Of a stretch of 6,075 bases of DNA, positions 4,750 through 6,075 are shown piece by piece. Location: NCBI GenBank assembly GCA_964522805.1, contig CAZFWP010000103.1:1-6075 (forward strand). Reading direction: 5' to 3'. The notes under the pieces are model-generated. The model was not told the DNA's origin, did no database searches, and saw only the letters and a program-made list of their open reading frames with translations. Each line of letters starts with the position of its first letter. Within the stretch, counting starts at the first letter, position 1. The translations under genes were made by a program, and so were the position numbers. The DNA is from CAZBYL01 sp964522805 (GTDB lineage Bacteria > Synergistota > Synergistia > Synergistales > Synergistaceae).

Positions 4750-6075
4750 ATGAAAAAGTTGTTAATGCTTGCGGCGATGATCTCTGTTTTTGTTCTTCCC
4801 CTATCTGCGACAGCCCAGACACCGGATTTGATTCCGCCTTTTCACTGGACTTACCACTCTCTCGAGGTTCTGAGCAACAAAGGTCTGATAGACGAAAAGG
4901 TCGCCCCCGGAAAGAGTGCCTACACTCCGGGACAGGTTGTCGATATGCTGATTACGGCGCTTAACAGAGTGGGATCGGATACGACAAAGCTCGGCGAAAC
5001 AGAGCTTTCCAGCTTGCGCCAGTTAGCAAACGGATTTAGGAAAGACCTCGAGAAAAAGGGACACGACTATTTTAAAGTGCGCACACAGATAGAAAACTAC
5101 GCATCCATAGCCGGACTTGCACAGCTGCCAACGCAAGCAGCAGGCAAACCGGGAATTAATGCCTCCGCCAAAGCGGCTGAGTCAATAAACTCTTTTACCT
5201 TCGACATTTATAAGAGTCTAGCGGAACAGGATGGTAACCTCTTCCTCTCCCCATACAGCATCTCATCTGCTTTGGCGATGACATACGCCGGAGCCAGAGG
5301 GATTACAGAACAGGAAATGGCTAGTGTGCTATACCTCTATCCCGATATACACAAAAATATGGGAGCGCTTGTATCAGAACTTAATTCTATCCCCAAAGAC
5401 ATCGCCGTTGTCAACACCGCCAATGCCATTTGGCCGGCAAAACAGGAGCGCTTGCTACCAGAATTTGTACAAACTGTAAGAGGCGGTTACGCCGCAGGGA
5501 TAAGCCCTTTAAATTACAAGGGCAACCCCGATAAAGCGGCAAAAGTAATAAACAGTTGGGTCGATAAACACACACAGGGTAAGATAAAAAACATTATCCC
5601 TAGGGGCGTTCTCACTAAGAACACGCCAATGGTGCTCACCAACGCTGTATATTTTAAATCAGATTGGGCAGAGCAGTTTGAACCTCAGAAAACATACGCA
5701 ATGCCTTTCTGGATTTCTTCGAGTCAGTCAGTCCCAACAATGATGATGTCAAGGACCGGAGAGTCGATTAAGTATATGAAAGATGACGATCTCGAAGCGG
5801 CAGAGCTGCCTTATAAGAACGGACGCTTCTCCATGGTGGTTCTGCTTCCCGAAAAGGGCAAAGCACTGGCCGAAGTAGAGAAGAAACTTTCCGCTGACGC
5901 CCTCAGCAAGATTACCTCAGCAATGGAATCTAAGCGAGTAAAGATTACCATGCCAAAGTTTAAGACGGAACAGTCTTTTGAGCTTAACAAGACCCTCTCT
6001 AAAATGGGAATGCCCTCAGCATTCAATTCTTCTGCTGACTTCTCAGCTATTACCGGCAGCCGTAATATCACCATC
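4750..6075 (+). CDS. Exported serpin with N-terminal SLH-like module, 3' end missing
   Basis: The reading frame is open for 442 codons to the right edge. Residues 1-22 form a signal peptide (MKKLL start, cleavage likely after A-T-A at 22). Residues ~27-75 (IPPFHWTYHSLEVLSNKGLI...YTPGQVVDMLITAL) resemble one S-layer homology repeat. A helical stretch at 82-105 (ETELSSLRQLANGFRKDLEK) follows. From ~147 it is a serpin: F-T-F-D-I-Y-K-S-L, N-L-F-L-S-P-Y-S-I-S-S-A-L at 163-175, Y-A-G-A-R-G-I-T-E-Q-E-M at 179-190, T-N-A-V-Y-F-K-S-D-W-A at 297-307, E-L-P-Y-K-N-G-R-F-S-M-V-V-L-L-P at 352-367, and M-P-K-F-K at 401-405. Serpins trap proteases covalently through a reactive-centre loop near the C-terminus, which lies beyond the window, so inhibitory status and target class cannot be judged. 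AGGAGG lies 11 bases before the ATG. Surface attachment is inferred from the SLH-like part. Confidence 0.93.
   Translation, partial: MKKLLMLAAMISVFVLPLSATAQTPDLIPPFHWTYHSLEVLSNKGLIDEKVAPGKSAYTPGQVVDMLITALNRVGSDTTKLGETELSSLRQLANGFRKDLEKKGHDYFKVRTQIENYASIAGLAQLPTQAAGKPGINASAKAAESINSFTFDIYKSLAEQDGNLFLSPYSISSALAMTYAGARGITEQEMASVLYLYPDIHKNMGALVSELNSIPKDIAVVNTANAIWPAKQERLLPEFVQTVRGGYAAGISPLNYKGNPDKAAKVINSWVDKHTQGKIKNIIPRGVLTKNTPMVLTNAVYFKSDWAEQFEPQKTYAMPFWISSSQSVPTMMMSRTGESIKYMKDDDLEAAELPYKNGRFSMVVLLPEKGKALAEVEKKLSADALSKITSAMESKRVKITMPKFKTEQSFELNKTLSKMGMPSAFNSSADFSAITGSRNITI

Noticed and set aside
1..6075. tRNA, rRNA, CRISPR array, riboswitch or replication origin
   Set aside because: No cloverleaf, regularly spaced repeat, rRNA-like segment or known aptamer core was noticed on either strand by eye.

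Overview
The window looks like a chromosomal segment of a strict anaerobe that ferments amino acids and uses selenocysteine. The strongest clue is the left-edge gene, which encodes the selenoprotein subunit A of glycine/sarcosine/betaine reductase (GrdA) and has an in-frame UGA. The right-edge gene carries an N-terminal S-layer-homology-like segment followed by a helical stretch, a combination I associate with cell-envelope proteins of Synergistota. My best guess is therefore Synergistota (Cloacibacillus/Aminobacterium-like). Amino-acid-fermenting Clostridia are the main alternative. This is inference; no rRNA or marker gene is present.

Layout. (1) 2-469 (+): grdA, with only the first few codons missing at the left edge, followed by a strong intrinsic terminator at 483-514. 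(2) 515-1275: about 760 bases with no intact gene. It holds a degenerate IS66-type tnpB remnant (661-~789, two in-frame stops, Shine-Dalgarno still present), possible worn IS66-like ends, and a minus-strand terminator at 1068-1102. (3) 1276-4503 (-): five tightly spaced genes transcribed leftward, probably one operon. In order of transcription they are a ferredoxin-nitroreductase fusion, a YbgC/FadM-type acyl-CoA thioesterase, a lone type IV pilin-like protein, an uncharacterised protein that may be a tandem PH-like fold, and a secreted C39-like papain-fold cysteine peptidase. A good -10 box lies about 60 bases upstream of the first gene. (4) 4504-4749: a divergent intergenic region. (5) 4750-right edge (+): an exported SLH-like/serpin fusion protein, cut before its reactive-centre loop.

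How the genes fit together. GrdA is the small redox carrier of Stickland-type glycine reduction. Here it is the last gene of its transcript, so its partners (thioredoxin system, grdE, grdB, grdC, grdD) must lie upstream of the window or elsewhere. The leftward operon mixes redox/acyl-CoA enzymes with three envelope or unknown proteins, and no single pathway explains all five. The divergent serpin and the secreted cysteine peptidase could form a peptidase/inhibitor pair at the cell surface, but this rests only on proximity and family biochemistry. I did not find a clearly new multi-gene defence or mobile system. The most noteworthy items are the UGA recoding in grdA, the envelope-anchored serpin architecture, the unknown tandem-domain protein and the orphan pilin-like gene.
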